Below are positions 35,271 to 43,768 of a DNA stretch of 64,000 bases, one piece after another; the first letter of the stretch is position 1; each line of letters opens with the position of its first letter. The stretch is taken from positions 1 to 64,000 of the forward strand of contig NZ_PKUS01000015.1 in NCBI RefSeq assembly GCF_002866825.1, given 5' to 3'. Made by a program: the position numbers and the translations under genes. Under the pieces are notes generated by a model that searched no databases, was not told the DNA's origin, and saw nothing but the letters and a program-made list of their open reading frames with translations. This stretch comes from Pseudohalioglobus lutimaris. GTDB taxonomy: Bacteria; Pseudomonadota; Gammaproteobacteria; Pseudomonadales; Halieaceae.

Positions 35271-36473
35271 GTGACGCGCACGGCTGGAGTTCGGATGGTG
35301 ACGCGCTGCGCCCCGGGTGTTTCGGGGTGTATGGTTATTGCGGGCGCACTATTCCTGCTCTGTGGTTGCGCCACCGGGGGGCCTGCAGCGCTTCCCCTGT
35401 GGCAGTTGCCATCGCTGCAATATCAGGGCCGGGAAACGGGCGTGGACGAATTGGCTGCCCGTGCGCCCACCCCCCGGTTGCTGGATGTCGATGAGGCCAT
35501 GCAGGCATTTGTACAGCGCTATGCAGGTGACGCTTCCTCCAGCCGTCAACGCCTGCTCAGTCTGCACCGTGCGATCAGCGGTACAGCCACGCTTGGCATA
35601 GAGTATGACCCCGCGGCGGAAGGCAGCGCCAGCCAGGCATTTCGCTCCCAACAAGCCAACTGCCTTTCCTACGCTAACCTGTTTATCGCGCTGGCCCGGG
35701 AGGCAGGCCTGGATGCGCGCTATCAGTGGGTGGATGTGCGCCCCACCTGGACACGCATGGGCGAGCGGGTGGCAGTGCGCCTGCACGTCAACGCCGTGGT
35801 ACACCTGAACCGCCGGGACCGGTTTATGGTTGACCTGGATCCGTTGCCGGCGCGTGATATCACCGGTTCAATGGAGATAAGCGACACCGACGCCAGAGCC
35901 CTCTATCACAGTAACATCGCCATGGACGCATTGGCTGACGAGCGCCTTGAAGAGGCATGGCTGCACGCAATGCGGGCGCTGCAATTGAGCCCGCAAATGT
36001 CTCATTTATGGGTCAATATGGGGGTGGTCTATCGCTGGTCGGGGCAATATGACGCAGCGGAGACCGCATACTCCCAGGCGCTAGCCATTGACGACCACGA
36101 ACGCTCCGCGATGAATAACCTGATGGTGCTGTATGGCCTGCAGGGCCGAGAAAAAGAGCGGGCCTATTGGGAAGCCCGCGTGGAGCGCTATCGGGACACC
36201 AACCCCTATTACCATGCCTGGCTGGGTGACCAGGCTGCCGAGGAGGGTGACTGGCGCGGTGCCCTGGTCCACTACCGGGATGCGCTGGCGCTGTCCCCGG
36301 AGGATCCTGAGCTGTTATTCGGCCTGGGGGTGATCTACCGCGAACTAGGTGAACTGAAAGCGGCTTTGCGTTATGTGGGTGAGGCCCGGGACCATGCTTC
36401 GCTGATGTCGCGGCGCAAACGTTATGAGCTTGAATACGAGCAACTCAGCCAGCGCCGTCTGGCAGCGCATTGA
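35271..36473 (+). CDS. lipoprotein with transglutaminase-like and TPR domains
   Basis: 400 residues. A lipobox LLCGC (Cys about 32) makes it a lipoprotein. Residues 80-200 contain SQQANCLSYANLFIALAREA followed by LDARYQWVDV, the Cys and following helix of the transglutaminase-like (papain) fold, with a His in VRLHVNAVVHLN that could be the second catalytic residue. Residues 220-390 are TPRs (AWLHAMRALQLSPQMSHLW, GQYDAAETAYSQALAI, GDWRGALVHYRDALALSP). The GTG start has GAAGGAGGT eight bases upstream. The function is unknown; the transglutaminase-like/TPR pairing is also seen in proteins of secretion or envelope loci. Confidence 0.85.
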   Translation: MTRTAGVRMVTRCAPGVSGCMVIAGALFLLCGCATGGPAALPLWQLPSLQYQGRETGVDELAARAPTPRLLDVDEAMQAFVQRYAGDASSSRQRLLSLHRAISGTATLGIEYDPAAEGSASQAFRSQQANCLSYANLFIALAREAGLDARYQWVDVRPTWTRMGERVAVRLHVNAVVHLNRRDRFMVDLDPLPARDITGSMEISDTDARALYHSNIAMDALADERLEEAWLHAMRALQLSPQMSHLWVNMGVVYRWSGQYDAAETAYSQALAIDDHERSAMNNLMVLYGLQGREKERAYWEARVERYRDTNPYYHAWLGDQAAEEGDWRGALVHYRDALALSPEDPELLFGLGVIYRELGELKAALRYVGEARDHASLMSRRKRYELEYEQLSQRRLAAH

Positions 36474-36482
36474 GGCCCGGAT

Positions 36483-36869
36483 TCAGCGCGGCACCACGCG
36501 GATGTAGGCACGTTTGCGTTTCTTTCCAGTCAGGCCGGAGAACAGGTCGGCGAGCTTCATTTTCAGGCCGTATTTACGGTGCAGGGCGCGCAGCGCGGTG
36601 GCCTCATCCTGCGCTGTGTTCAGCAGATAGGCATCCGCCTCGAACGCTTCCCCGGTTACCTTTCCCGTGACCGTACAGGGGGCGATACGCGCGTCACTGA
36701 AGTTGCGCAGGCGTTTGACCTTGCCCGCCTCGCCAGCAGAAAATACGTAATAGGCACCATCCAACGGGGCAAACCATACCGGTGTGGCGACAAAATCCCC
36801 GGATTTCTTCAGCGTGGACAAGCTCATGTACTCTTCCGCCTCAAATTGCTTGATTTGTTGCGCATTCAT
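36483..36869 (-). CDS. PPOX-class (F420-dependent-like) oxidoreductase fold protein
   Basis: 128 residues, a pyridoxamine-oxidase-like split beta barrel. The beginning EEYMSLSTLKKSGDFVATPVWFAPLDG is diagnostic for the F420/flavin-binding PPOX group of TIGR-type proteins, and the later DEATALRALHRKYGLKMK agrees. The cofactor (F420, FMN or haem) cannot be told. The start MNAQQIKQFEAEEYMSLS is preferred; an upstream in-frame ATG at 36980 is discarded because it runs into the divergent SDR gene. Confidence 0.83.
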   Translation of the reverse strand: MNAQQIKQFEAEEYMSLSTLKKSGDFVATPVWFAPLDGAYYVFSAGEAGKVKRLRNFSDARIAPCTVTGKVTGEAFEADAYLLNTAQDEATALRALHRKYGLKMKLADLFSGLTGKKRKRAYIRVVPR

Positions 36870-36970
36870 GGTTGAAGCTATTCTCCCGGTTAGTGGCCAG
36901 CGCCACCTGCCATCCTGGAAAGGGTGCCGCCGGAGAACAATAACAGGCGATAGCGCAAAGGAGAACAGCC

Positions 36971-37915
36971 ATGAGCGCACCAGGGTTTCACGCCACCACC
37001 GACGAAGTGAGTGCAGGCGTCGATCTGTCTGCCAGGCAGGTGGTCATCACCGGGGCCTCCTCCGGCCTGGGGGTGGAAACTGCCAGGGCGTTGGCAAACT
37101 GCGGCGCCGCAGTGCTGATGGTCGCACGTGATGCGCAAAAACTGGATGCCGCAGTGGCGCAGGTCAGTCAGTCCGTGCCGGGCGCCAGCATAGACACCGC
37201 CATAATCGACCTGGCCGACCTCGACAGCGTGCGCTCTGGCGCTGCCGACATCCTCAGCAAATGCCCGACCATAGACCTGCTGATCAACAACGCGGGCGTC
37301 ATGGCCTGCCCGTTGCAACGCACCGCCCAGGGCTTTGAAATGCAGTTTGGTACTAACCACCTTGGCCACTTTCTGCTGACAGGCCTGCTCGCTCCCGCGC
37401 TGATAGCCGGCGCACCGTCGCGCGTGATTAACCTGAGCTCCGCCGGTCACCGCTTCGCCCCGGTGGACATGGAAGATCCCAATTACCACAACCGCCACTA
37501 TGAGAAGTGGCAGTCCTATGGCCAGTCCAAAACGGCCAATGCCCTGTTTTCCGTCGGTCTGGACCAGCGCCTGCAGGGTCGCGGTGTACGCGCCTTTGCC
37601 GTGCACCCCGGCATGATCATGACCGAACTCAGCCGGCACATGGTGCCGGAGGACTTCGCGCAGATAGCACGCGGTCGCAAACCGGAGGAACTTCCCTTCA
37701 AGACCGTGGAGCAGGGGTCTGCCACCAGCGTATGGGCGGCCACCGCTCTGGAACTTGAAGGCCTTGGTGGCCTCTATCTTGAGGACTGTCATGTGGCCGA
37801 ACCGGCAACGCCTGACGGCGACGGTGGCGTGGAGGCCTACGCGGTCGACCCCGTTCTGGCAGATCAACTCTGGCAGACTTCCGAAGACCTGGTAGGAGAA
37901 AAATTTGATTTCTAA
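36971..37915 (+). CDS. short-chain dehydrogenase/reductase (SDR)
   Basis: 314 residues. The NAD(P) motif TGASSGLG is near residue 26, NNAG is in LLINNAGVM, the catalytic Ser is in VINLSSAG and the catalytic YxxxK is in SYGQSKTAN. The layout is similar to the retinol-dehydrogenase/WWOX-like SDRs. The substrate is unknown. The ATG is preceded by AAAGGAGAACAGCC. It overlaps the next gene by 11 bases. Confidence 0.92.
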   Translation: MSAPGFHATTDEVSAGVDLSARQVVITGASSGLGVETARALANCGAAVLMVARDAQKLDAAVAQVSQSVPGASIDTAIIDLADLDSVRSGAADILSKCPTIDLLINNAGVMACPLQRTAQGFEMQFGTNHLGHFLLTGLLAPALIAGAPSRVINLSSAGHRFAPVDMEDPNYHNRHYEKWQSYGQSKTANALFSVGLDQRLQGRGVRAFAVHPGMIMTELSRHMVPEDFAQIARGRKPEELPFKTVEQGSATSVWAATALELEGLGGLYLEDCHVAEPATPDGDGGVEAYAVDPVLADQLWQTSEDLVGEKFDF

Positions 37916-38477
37916 GCCAAGACAAAAAAGGGCCCTCATATTGAGGCACAGCGCAATCCTCCTTTGCCTGGCAGCAGCATTGCTGGCACAGCCGCTGCGA
38001 GCTGATTCAGTTGAGCAGATCAACGCGGGTAGCCGCGAGGCCCTGGCTGCGCTGCGCGGTCATGTCCAGGGCACTGACGGGCTGCTCAAGAAGGCCGCCG
38101 GCGTGCTGGTCTTTCCCGATGTCGTCAAACTGGGCTTTGGCGTGGGAGGCGAGTTCGGCGAGGGCGTACTGCTGGTAGACGGCGAGCCAAAGGCCTATTA
38201 CGCGACGTCCGGGGCACCCTTTGGTATGAAGCTCGGTCAGCAGATCAAGTCAGAGGTGATTGTGTTTCGCAGCGAGGAAGCGCTGGCAAGTTTTCGTAAT
38301 ACTCGCGGCTGGAAGGTGGGTGCGCACGCTAAGGTAGCCACGTTTACCGGGGCCCGCGATGCTGTTTACAAGGCGCGTGAAATTGCAGAACCGATGGTGT
38401 CGTTCATTTTTACCCGCGAGGCGATGCTTCCCGGTTTGACGCTGGATGGGGCAAAGATTACTCGACTGGCGCGCTGA
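37905..38477 (+). CDS. SYLF (YSC84-like) lipid-binding domain protein
   Basis: 190 residues. The first 33 residues form a signal peptide (basic RQKRALILR, hydrophobic LLCLAAALLA, then cleavage near LRAD). The rest is a SYLF domain: AAGVLVFPDVVKLGFGVGGEFGEGVLLVDG and the MKLGQQIKSEVIVF segment, known in phosphoinositide-binding proteins and their bacterial relatives. It is expected in the periplasm. It starts at TTG 37905 with GGTAGGAGA upstream and overlaps the SDR gene, so the pair is translationally linked. Confidence 0.85.
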   Translation: MISKPRQKRALILRHSAILLCLAAALLAQPLRADSVEQINAGSREALAALRGHVQGTDGLLKKAAGVLVFPDVVKLGFGVGGEFGEGVLLVDGEPKAYYATSGAPFGMKLGQQIKSEVIVFRSEEALASFRNTRGWKVGAHAKVATFTGARDAVYKAREIAEPMVSFIFTREAMLPGLTLDGAKITRLAR

Positions 38478-38490
38478 TCCGGGTTTCATT

Positions 38491-38539
38491 TCGACGCTCG
38501 ACGCTCGACGCTCGACGCTCGACGCTCGACGCCTGACGC
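38491..38539. repeat. 7-bp tandem repeat (TCGACGC)
   Basis: Six perfect copies of TCGACGC and one altered copy (CTGACGC) lie in tandem, directly after the SYLF gene and 29 bases before palindromic element A. Short tandem repeats of this kind are unusual in an intergenic region. Confidence 0.9.
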
Positions 38540-38568
38540 TTGAGTGGTTCCTTTCTCTGCTGCACGGT

Positions 38569-38678
38569 GCGGTGTGCAGGTCTGGCCCTCCCGGGACCGC
38601 AAAAGCGCCGTCCGTGGCAGCTCGGCCTCGCACATCCATGTGCTCGGACGTCCCCGTAGGGCCAGACCCGCCCACCGC
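38569..38678 (+). repeat. palindromic element A, copy 1 of 3 (29-52-29 bp)
   Basis: The left arm 38569-38597 and the right arm 38650-38678 are reverse complements with 25 of 29 matches. The 52-bp core at 38598-38649 starts with CGCAAAAGCG, and its hairpin-like segments GCCGTCCGTGGC and CACATCCATGTG are separated by AGCTCGGCCTCG. The core is nearly the same as in element B; the arms are not. It lies in the 327-base gap before asnS, which holds no other gene. Confidence 0.9.
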
Positions 38679-38804
38679 GCCTCTCTCGTGCCGCCCACCG
38701 GGCATAGCCATAACGCCTGACATCGGCACCTAATCAACCCTGGAAACATGACGCCAAATCGCTATTCCGGTATCCTGCGCCGCTTGCACACCAGGAGGTT
38801 CACC

Positions 38805-40202
38805 ATGTCAGAGTTCACCACCGTCATCGCCGCACTCAAAGGCCAGGTCGATACCGGATCGCAGGTCACCGTCAAGGGTTGGCTGCGCTCCAAGCGTGAC
38901 TCCAAGGCCGGTATTTCCTTCCTCGCCGTGCACGACGGCACTGCATTCGATGCAATTCAGGCCGTGGTGCCCAACAGTCTGGCGAACTACGAATCAGAGA
39001 TACTAAAACTCTCCACCGGTTGCGCCGTGGAAGTCAGCGGCGAGTTGGTGGCATCTCAGGGCAAAGGGCAGAGCGTGGAGATTCAGGCCAGCGAAGTGAC
39101 TGTCGTCGGCTGGGTCGATGACGCTGAAAGTTACCCTATCGCCAAGAAGCGCCACACCTTCGAGTACCTGCGTACCCAGGCGCACTTGCGACCGCGCACC
39201 AACACCTTCGGCGCCATTACCCGCGTGCGCACGACTCTGGCCAACGCCATACACAATTACTTCCACCAGCAGGGTTTCAATTGGATCAATACCCCCATTA
39301 TCACTGGTAGTGACTGTGAGGGAGCAGGTGAACTGTTCAGGGTGAGCACTCTGGACATGACCAACCTGCCGCTAGACGACAAGGGTGCTGTGGATTACAG
39401 CCAGGACTTCTTTCACGGTGAAGCCTTCCTTACCGTCTCCGGGCAACTGGAAGTGGAGTCCTATTGTCTGGCCATGAGCAAGGTCTATACATTTGGTCCC
39501 ACCTTCCGTGCCGAGAACTCGCATACCAGCCGTCACCTGGCAGAATTCTGGATGGTGGAACCGGAGATCGCCTTCGCCGACCTCAATGACGATGCCGATT
39601 TAGCCGAAGACCTGCTCAAGCACGTGTTCGAGCGTGTGCTGGAGGAATGCGAGGACGACATGGCATTCTTCCAGCAACGTATCGACAAGACCGTCATCGA
39701 CCGTTTGCGCACGGTTATCGACAACAGCTTCGAGCGTATGGATTACACTGACGCCATCCATATTCTCAAGAAGCACGAGAATAAATTCGAGTTCCCGGTG
39801 GAATGGGGCGTGGACCTGGCCTCCGAACATGAGCGCTTTCTCGCTGAAGAGCACGTCGGTCGCCCGGTAGTACTCATGAACTACCCCAGGGAGATCAAGG
39901 CCTTCTATATGCGTCTTAATGACGATGAAAAAACGGTGGCGGCGATGGATGTGCTGGCTCCGGGCATCGGCGAAATCATCGGAGGCAGTCAGCGCGAGGA
40001 GCGTTTGGATGTGCTTGACTCGCGCATGGATGCGCACCTGCGCGAGGAACTGTGGTGGTATCGTGACCTGCGTCGCTATGGCACGGTTCCCCACGCGGGT
40101 TTCGGGCTCGGGTTCGAGCGGCTGCTGAACTATGTCACGGGTATGGAAAACGTACGTGACGCCATTCCCTTCCCGCGAACGCCGGGTAGTGCGCACTTCT
40201 GA
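38805..40202 (+). CDS. asnS: asparagine--tRNA ligase
   Basis: 465 residues, the normal length of bacterial AsnRS, which charges tRNA-Asn with asparagine. An N-terminal OB-fold anticodon domain runs to about residue 110 ([20 protein letters not shown]). The class II catalytic domain has motif 2 ([21 protein letters not shown]) and motif 3 ([10 protein letters not shown]). CCAGGAGGTTCACC precedes the ATG at 38805. An upstream in-frame start at 38748 has no ribosome site. It is bracketed by palindromic elements on both sides. Confidence 0.97.
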   Translation: MSEFTTVIAALKGQVDTGSQVTVKGWLRSKRDSKAGISFLAVHDGTAFDAIQAVVPNSLANYESEILKLSTGCAVEVSGELVASQGKGQSVEIQASEVTVVGWVDDAESYPIAKKRHTFEYLRTQAHLRPRTNTFGAITRVRTTLANAIHNYFHQQGFNWINTPIITGSDCEGAGELFRVSTLDMTNLPLDDKGAVDYSQDFFHGEAFLTVSGQLEVESYCLAMSKVYTFGPTFRAENSHTSRHLAEFWMVEPEIAFADLNDDADLAEDLLKHVFERVLEECEDDMAFFQQRIDKTVIDRLRTVIDNSFERMDYTDAIHILKKHENKFEFPVEWGVDLASEHERFLAEEHVGRPVVLMNYPREIKAFYMRLNDDEKTVAAMDVLAPGIGEIIGGSQREERLDVLDSRMDAHLREELWWYRDLRRYGTVPHAGFGLGFERLLNYVTGMENVRDAIPFPRTPGSAHF

Positions 40203-40279
40203 GTTGGCCGGCCGGTAATCAGTCTGATCCTGTTTTCTTTTTGCCAGGTTTGATGTATCTGCGAGCGGTATGATTCTCG

Positions 40280-40309
40280 ATTGCATTGCATTGCATTGCA
40301 TTGCATTGC
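40280..40309. repeat. 5-bp tandem repeat (ATTGC)x6
   Basis: Six perfect ATTGC units in tandem downstream of asnS, followed after 12 bases by a second tandem repeat and then palindromic element B. Confidence 0.9.
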
Positions 40310-40321
40310 GCCGCACCGTAC

Positions 40322-40351
40322 ACAACACGACACGACACGACACGATACGAT
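40322..40351. repeat. 5-bp tandem repeat (ACGAC/ACGAT)x6
   Basis: Six units: ACAAC, three ACGAC and two ACGAT, ending 10 bases before element B. It is less regular than the first repeat. Confidence 0.8.
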
Positions 40352-40361
40352 ACGGCGCGGC

Positions 40362-40471
40362 GCGGAGGGTGAACCGGGTCCCCGGGGGACCGCAAAAGCG
40401 CCATCCATGGCAGCTCGGCTTCGGCCATCCATGGCCTCAGACGTCCCCCGGGGACCCGGTTCACCCTCCGC
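40362..40471 (+). repeat. palindromic element B, copy 2 of 3 (29-52-29 bp)
   Basis: Arms at 40362-40390 and 40443-40471 are perfect 29-bp reverse complements. The core (40391-40442) has two exact GCCATCCATGGC palindromes separated by AGCTCGGCTTCG and begins with CGCAAAAGCG as in element A. The arm sequences are unlike those of A or C. A CCTCT lies directly after the right arm, as in the other two copies. Confidence 0.93.
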
Positions 40472-40529
40472 ACCTCTACTTTTCGTTCGTCTCTGTGTAA
40501 AGCCTGCAGTTGTAGCTGTATCAGAGGCA

Positions 40530-40641
40530 CGTGCGCCCCGGTATCCCCGCACAAAAATGTCCGTAGCCACGGATGGCGGAGGCCAAGCAGCCACGGACGG
40601 CACGCTTTTGCGGTTTTTGTGCGGGGATACCGGGGCGCACG
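40530..40641 (-). repeat. palindromic element C, copy 3 of 3 (29-54-29 bp), reverse orientation
   Basis: Arms at 40530-40558 and 40613-40641 match 28 of 29 as reverse complements. Read on the minus strand, the 54-bp core begins with CGCAAAAGCG, then GCCGTCCGTGGC and GCCATCCGTGGC. It faces element B across a 58-base spacer. The remaining part of this 720-base gap (40642-40922) holds no recognisable gene; one perfect stem-loop (GTTTCGC at 40851 with GCGAAAC at 40864) is in the leader of the next gene. Confidence 0.9.
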
Positions 40642-40922
40642 CGCCGGTCCTGCATGTTGCATACAACTAGTAGGAAATCCCGCGGCTATCGTGCTGACCA
40701 GGGGCCAGATGAAGCACCCGTACCGCACGAATCCTGCCCCAAATAGGTAAATTGTGTAAAAAACGAGCACGCTTTGTGAAATATTGCCTAATATTTAGTC
40801 AGGTGCTTCGATAAGGTAGAGCGTAGCCATTGAGAAGCGGAATCAAAGTCGTTTCGCAATGACGCGAAACAAGTTTTGTCCCGGCGTAATGCGGGACCGG
40901 CCGCAACAGAGGCAGGAATGGA

Positions 40923-41249
40923 ATGAAACGCCCGCAAGTAAACATGGACGCTGGCCCCGTGAGCGAAATGGCCATAGTGGATACCTTTACCAAGCTGATA
41001 TTTGGTGAGGACTACCAGTACAGTAACCGCGAGCTAATGATCATTCAGGCCTTCCGCACAGTGGACAAACGGGTGTTATTTGACTCACATCGGGATATGG
41101 GGACCTACCTGCGTGCCCTGGGTGTTGGTGAGATGATCAAGCTGGTATCGCAAGTACAGGCCCAGCTCATGGTGGACCTGCAGGCAGGTGCCGGCCGTAT
41201 TGAGCCAGATAGCGCTCGCGAAAGCATCCTTAATCGCCGGGTGCACTAG
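40923..41249 (+). CDS. hypothetical protein
   Basis: 108 residues with no recognised family, no signal peptide and no membrane segment. It is acidic and mostly helical (MAIVDTFTKLIFGEDYQYSN, DMGTYLRALGVGEMIKLVSQ). GGCAGGAATGG precedes the ATG, so expression is likely. The gene converges on the RNase II gene, whose stop is 11 bases away. Confidence 0.75.
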   Translation: MKRPQVNMDAGPVSEMAIVDTFTKLIFGEDYQYSNRELMIIQAFRTVDKRVLFDSHRDMGTYLRALGVGEMIKLVSQVQAQLMVDLQAGAGRIEPDSARESILNRRVH

Positions 41250-41260
41250 ACGCCCGGGAT

Positions 41261-43249
41261 CTACTGAGCGGCTTTCTTTTCTTCCTTCGGTGGCTTAAGG
41301 CCGCAGCCTTCAACCAGTTCAAATCCTGCCTGATACCGATTCTCGCGATCCACGCCAATAAAGCGCAATTCCACTTCATCATTCAGCTGAAAGCGCCGCG
41401 TGGTGCTGGTGAGGCTGGCTGTCCATTTGTCGTAGCTGAACTTTTCCGGGTCCTTGCGCAGGTCGACAAAACCATCCAGGCCATTGTCATCCAGGCGGAC
41501 ATTGAAGCCGCTGCTGTTCACGTGAGCCACGCGAGCCTTGAAGGTTTTGCCCTCCTGGCGCTCGACTACACGCGCCAGGTGTTTCCCTGCCAGCCAGCGC
41601 TCAGCCTCCAGGGTGGCAGCGCGGGCAGTGCTGATGCGCTCGGCGAGTGCTTCCAGCACGGATTGCTCTAACCGCGCAGCGGGCTGTTCGCGCAGTATGG
41701 CCTTGATCTGCAGGTGCACCAGGAAGTCCAGGTACTTGCGCAGTGGCGAGGTGCAGTTAGTGTAGTGTTCCAATGCCATACCCATATGCGGGGCCGGGCT
41801 GGCGGTAATCTCCGCGCGAGTGAGCAGGCGGTTGACCATGGTCCGCAGCGGCAGAGCCTGTCCGGGCCTGGACAGCGCACGCATGATTTGCTGGTAACCC
41901 GCCACGGTTGTTACGTCTGCCTCGGCGACCTCGGGAGCGTGCATGGTGAGAAACTTGCGCATCTCGTCAAGGCGATCACTGCGGAACCCGGGGTGAGTGA
42001 CGAAAGGCCCGCCGGCGTTGTTTTCGGTGAGGAAGCGTGCAGCGCAGCGGTTGGCGGCGATCATGCATTCCTCCACCAGCTTCTGCGAAAGCAGCTTCTC
42101 GAAGGGTTCGATATGGTCGATCTGTTTGTTGTCGTCCATGATCCAGCGGTATTCCTGGCGATCTTCCATCACCAGGTGGTTGGTCTCGCGATTTCCGCGC
42201 AGTGCGCGATATACCTGATACAGCGCCTCCAGTGGCGAGGCGTGCATCATCAACTCTTCATTCTGGCCGCTGAGGTACTTGTCCACCGCGTAGTAGGACA
42301 GCTTGGCGCGGGAGCGGATGGTAGCTTCTATGAATTCGTACTCGCCCACCCTGCCGTCGTCGTTGATCGCAATTTTGCAGACCAGTGCCGGGCGGTCGGC
42401 ACCCTCGGAAAGGGCGCAGGTTTCCTGGGACAATTCCTCCGGCAGCATCGGCAATATGTCTCCGTGAAAATACACGGAGGTGCCGCGGGCGGCCACGTCT
42501 CGCTGCAGGTCGGAGTCAGGCGGTATATAGGATGTCGGGTCGGCAATGGCCACGAACAGTGTCCAGCCATCGTCGGAAATCTGCGCATAAAGTGCGTCGT
42601 CGATGTCCTGGGTCTTGGCCGCATCGATGGAGATAAACTCCAGGTCCGTAAGGTCCTGGCGGTACTCTGCTTCCAGTGGGCGGCATTCGGCCAGCTGCTT
42701 CTCCAGCTCTTTGCGGCTGGATGCGCCCCAGTCGGCAGACAGCCGGTACTTTGCCATCGAGTAGAGATTCTCGATGCCAGGGGTATCTTCGCCACCGATT
42801 ACGCTGAGTATCTTTGCCTGTGGCTTGCCGTCACGGATGGGGTGACGCAGTATCGCACAGCGAACGTAGTCGCCTTCCTGTACGCCATTGCGGGCGTGCG
42901 GGGGGATAAACAACCAGCGGCTCAGCTGCCGCAGGTCCGGCTCTACAAACAGAGCCTTGCCCTTGCGCACGCAGCGCCCGGTGAAGTCTCCCAGCGGGCA
43001 ATCGATGAGCTTTTCGATGTCGGCGATGGTCTTGTTGTCTTTCGCTGGGCGGATGCAGACCTGCACCCGGTCCTCGGGAAAGACCTTGAGCATTTCGTCC
43101 GGTGGGATAAACACTTCCCGGCCGTCGTCCAGCACGGCAAAGCCGTAACGAGCCTGGGTTCCCTTGACCACTGCCTCGGCGCGCTCCTTTTCTGCCTCCA
43201 TCTGGGATTTGAGGCCTTTGAGCTGGGAGAGGGAGTCCTGATTGAGCAT
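41261..43249 (-). CDS. rnb: RNase II/RNB family exoribonuclease
   Basis: 662 residues, close to E. coli RNase II (644). The N-terminal cold-shock-like domains include TQARYGFAVLDDGREVFIPP and the RNB domain follows from about residue 200, where ISIDAAKTQDIDDALY contains the four catalytic aspartates. The C-terminal S1 domain (HVNSSGFNVRLDDNGLDGFVDL) is present. This enzyme degrades RNA 3' to 5'. The RNase R-specific long basic tail is absent, so RNase II is more likely than RNase R. It is transcribed away from phoH. Confidence 0.92.
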   Translation of the reverse strand: MLNQDSLSQLKGLKSQMEAEKERAEAVVKGTQARYGFAVLDDGREVFIPPDEMLKVFPEDRVQVCIRPAKDNKTIADIEKLIDCPLGDFTGRCVRKGKALFVEPDLRQLSRWLFIPPHARNGVQEGDYVRCAILRHPIRDGKPQAKILSVIGGEDTPGIENLYSMAKYRLSADWGASSRKELEKQLAECRPLEAEYRQDLTDLEFISIDAAKTQDIDDALYAQISDDGWTLFVAIADPTSYIPPDSDLQRDVAARGTSVYFHGDILPMLPEELSQETCALSEGADRPALVCKIAINDDGRVGEYEFIEATIRSRAKLSYYAVDKYLSGQNEELMMHASPLEALYQVYRALRGNRETNHLVMEDRQEYRWIMDDNKQIDHIEPFEKLLSQKLVEECMIAANRCAARFLTENNAGGPFVTHPGFRSDRLDEMRKFLTMHAPEVAEADVTTVAGYQQIMRALSRPGQALPLRTMVNRLLTRAEITASPAPHMGMALEHYTNCTSPLRKYLDFLVHLQIKAILREQPAARLEQSVLEALAERISTARAATLEAERWLAGKHLARVVERQEGKTFKARVAHVNSSGFNVRLDDNGLDGFVDLRKDPEKFSYDKWTASLTSTTRRFQLNDEVELRFIGVDRENRYQAGFELVEGCGLKPPKEEKKAAQ

Positions 43250-43364
43250 TGAGAGGGGTTCTTACGATTATCGATTCAAGCGCGTTATCCTAGCGGAAAA
43301 CGCTCCTGCTGTCAGTGCGTTGTCACCCTTTACGCCTTTGCCTGCCACATTATGCCGACAAGCA

Positions 43365-43394
43365 TTGACAGCTCGCGCACGGGGTGCTGATAAT
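43365..43394 (+). promoter_or_regulatory. sigma70-like promoter upstream of phoH
   Basis: TTGACA (43365-43370), an 18-base spacer and GATAAT (43389-43394), with TG one base before the -10 box. It is the best promoter-like match in this part of the window. Transcription from it would give the phoH mRNA a leader of about 365 bases. Confidence 0.65.
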
Positions 43395-43454
43395 GGCTTA
43401 ACACTGCTGATCGCAATCCGTCAGGAAGCTGAATTTGAAACAGTGCCCGACGCA

Positions 43455-43476
43455 GGCCAGTCAGTGACGACTGGCC
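43455..43476 (+). other. hairpin in the phoH leader
   Basis: GGCCAGTC at 43455-43462 and GACTGGCC at 43469-43476 form a perfect 8-base stem with a six-base loop, about 55 bases after the predicted transcription start. No T-tract follows. The 519 bases between rnb and phoH contain no convincing gene apart from this structured leader. Confidence 0.55.
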
Positions 43477-43768
43477 ACCGTGCGTCACACATCATGCAGC
43501 AACGCTGCGCAACCTTTGAGCTTCAATCGCTCAGGCCCCTTACGCGCTCACTTTCGGCCACAACTCCTCACACCGTGACAGGCAGATACCGCGCCTCGCA
43601 CATTTCTCCAGCTTCGCAAAACCCGGACCGAACACAGAAGTCGGTCGCAACCAAGGACAACCCACAACCAGCTGTATCCGGCCAGCTTCGGCGTACGCGT
43701 CGTGCCCGGTCCCTCCTGTTTCAATTCCAGCAAGCCACCACTTTTGAATTACCTGTGAGGATATCTTT

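Noticed and set aside
36890-38023. 377-residue open frame antisense to the SDR gene
   Set aside because: Shadow of a well supported SDR; crosses into the SYLF gene; no ribosome site.
38491-38539. Tandem repeat as a CRISPR array
   Set aside because: Units are 7 bases with no spacers; no cas genes.
38569-40641. Palindromic elements as integron attC sites
   Set aside because: attC sites keep short conserved ends and a variable centre; here the centre is conserved and the arms vary. No integrase gene is visible.
40130-40770. Open frames through the palindromic and tandem-repeat region after asnS
   Set aside because: They translate repeats (runs such as CNAMQCNAMQ) and the mirrored arms; no ribosome sites.
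41714-43252. 512-residue open frame antisense to the RNase II gene
   Set aside because: It is the mirror of a strongly supported RNB enzyme in a GC-rich genome; it has no ribosome site and no recognisable domain.
43242-43768. Open frame in the phoH leader (184 residues)
   Set aside because: It overlaps the phoH start in another frame, has unusual composition and no recognisable domain; a structured leader explains the region better.
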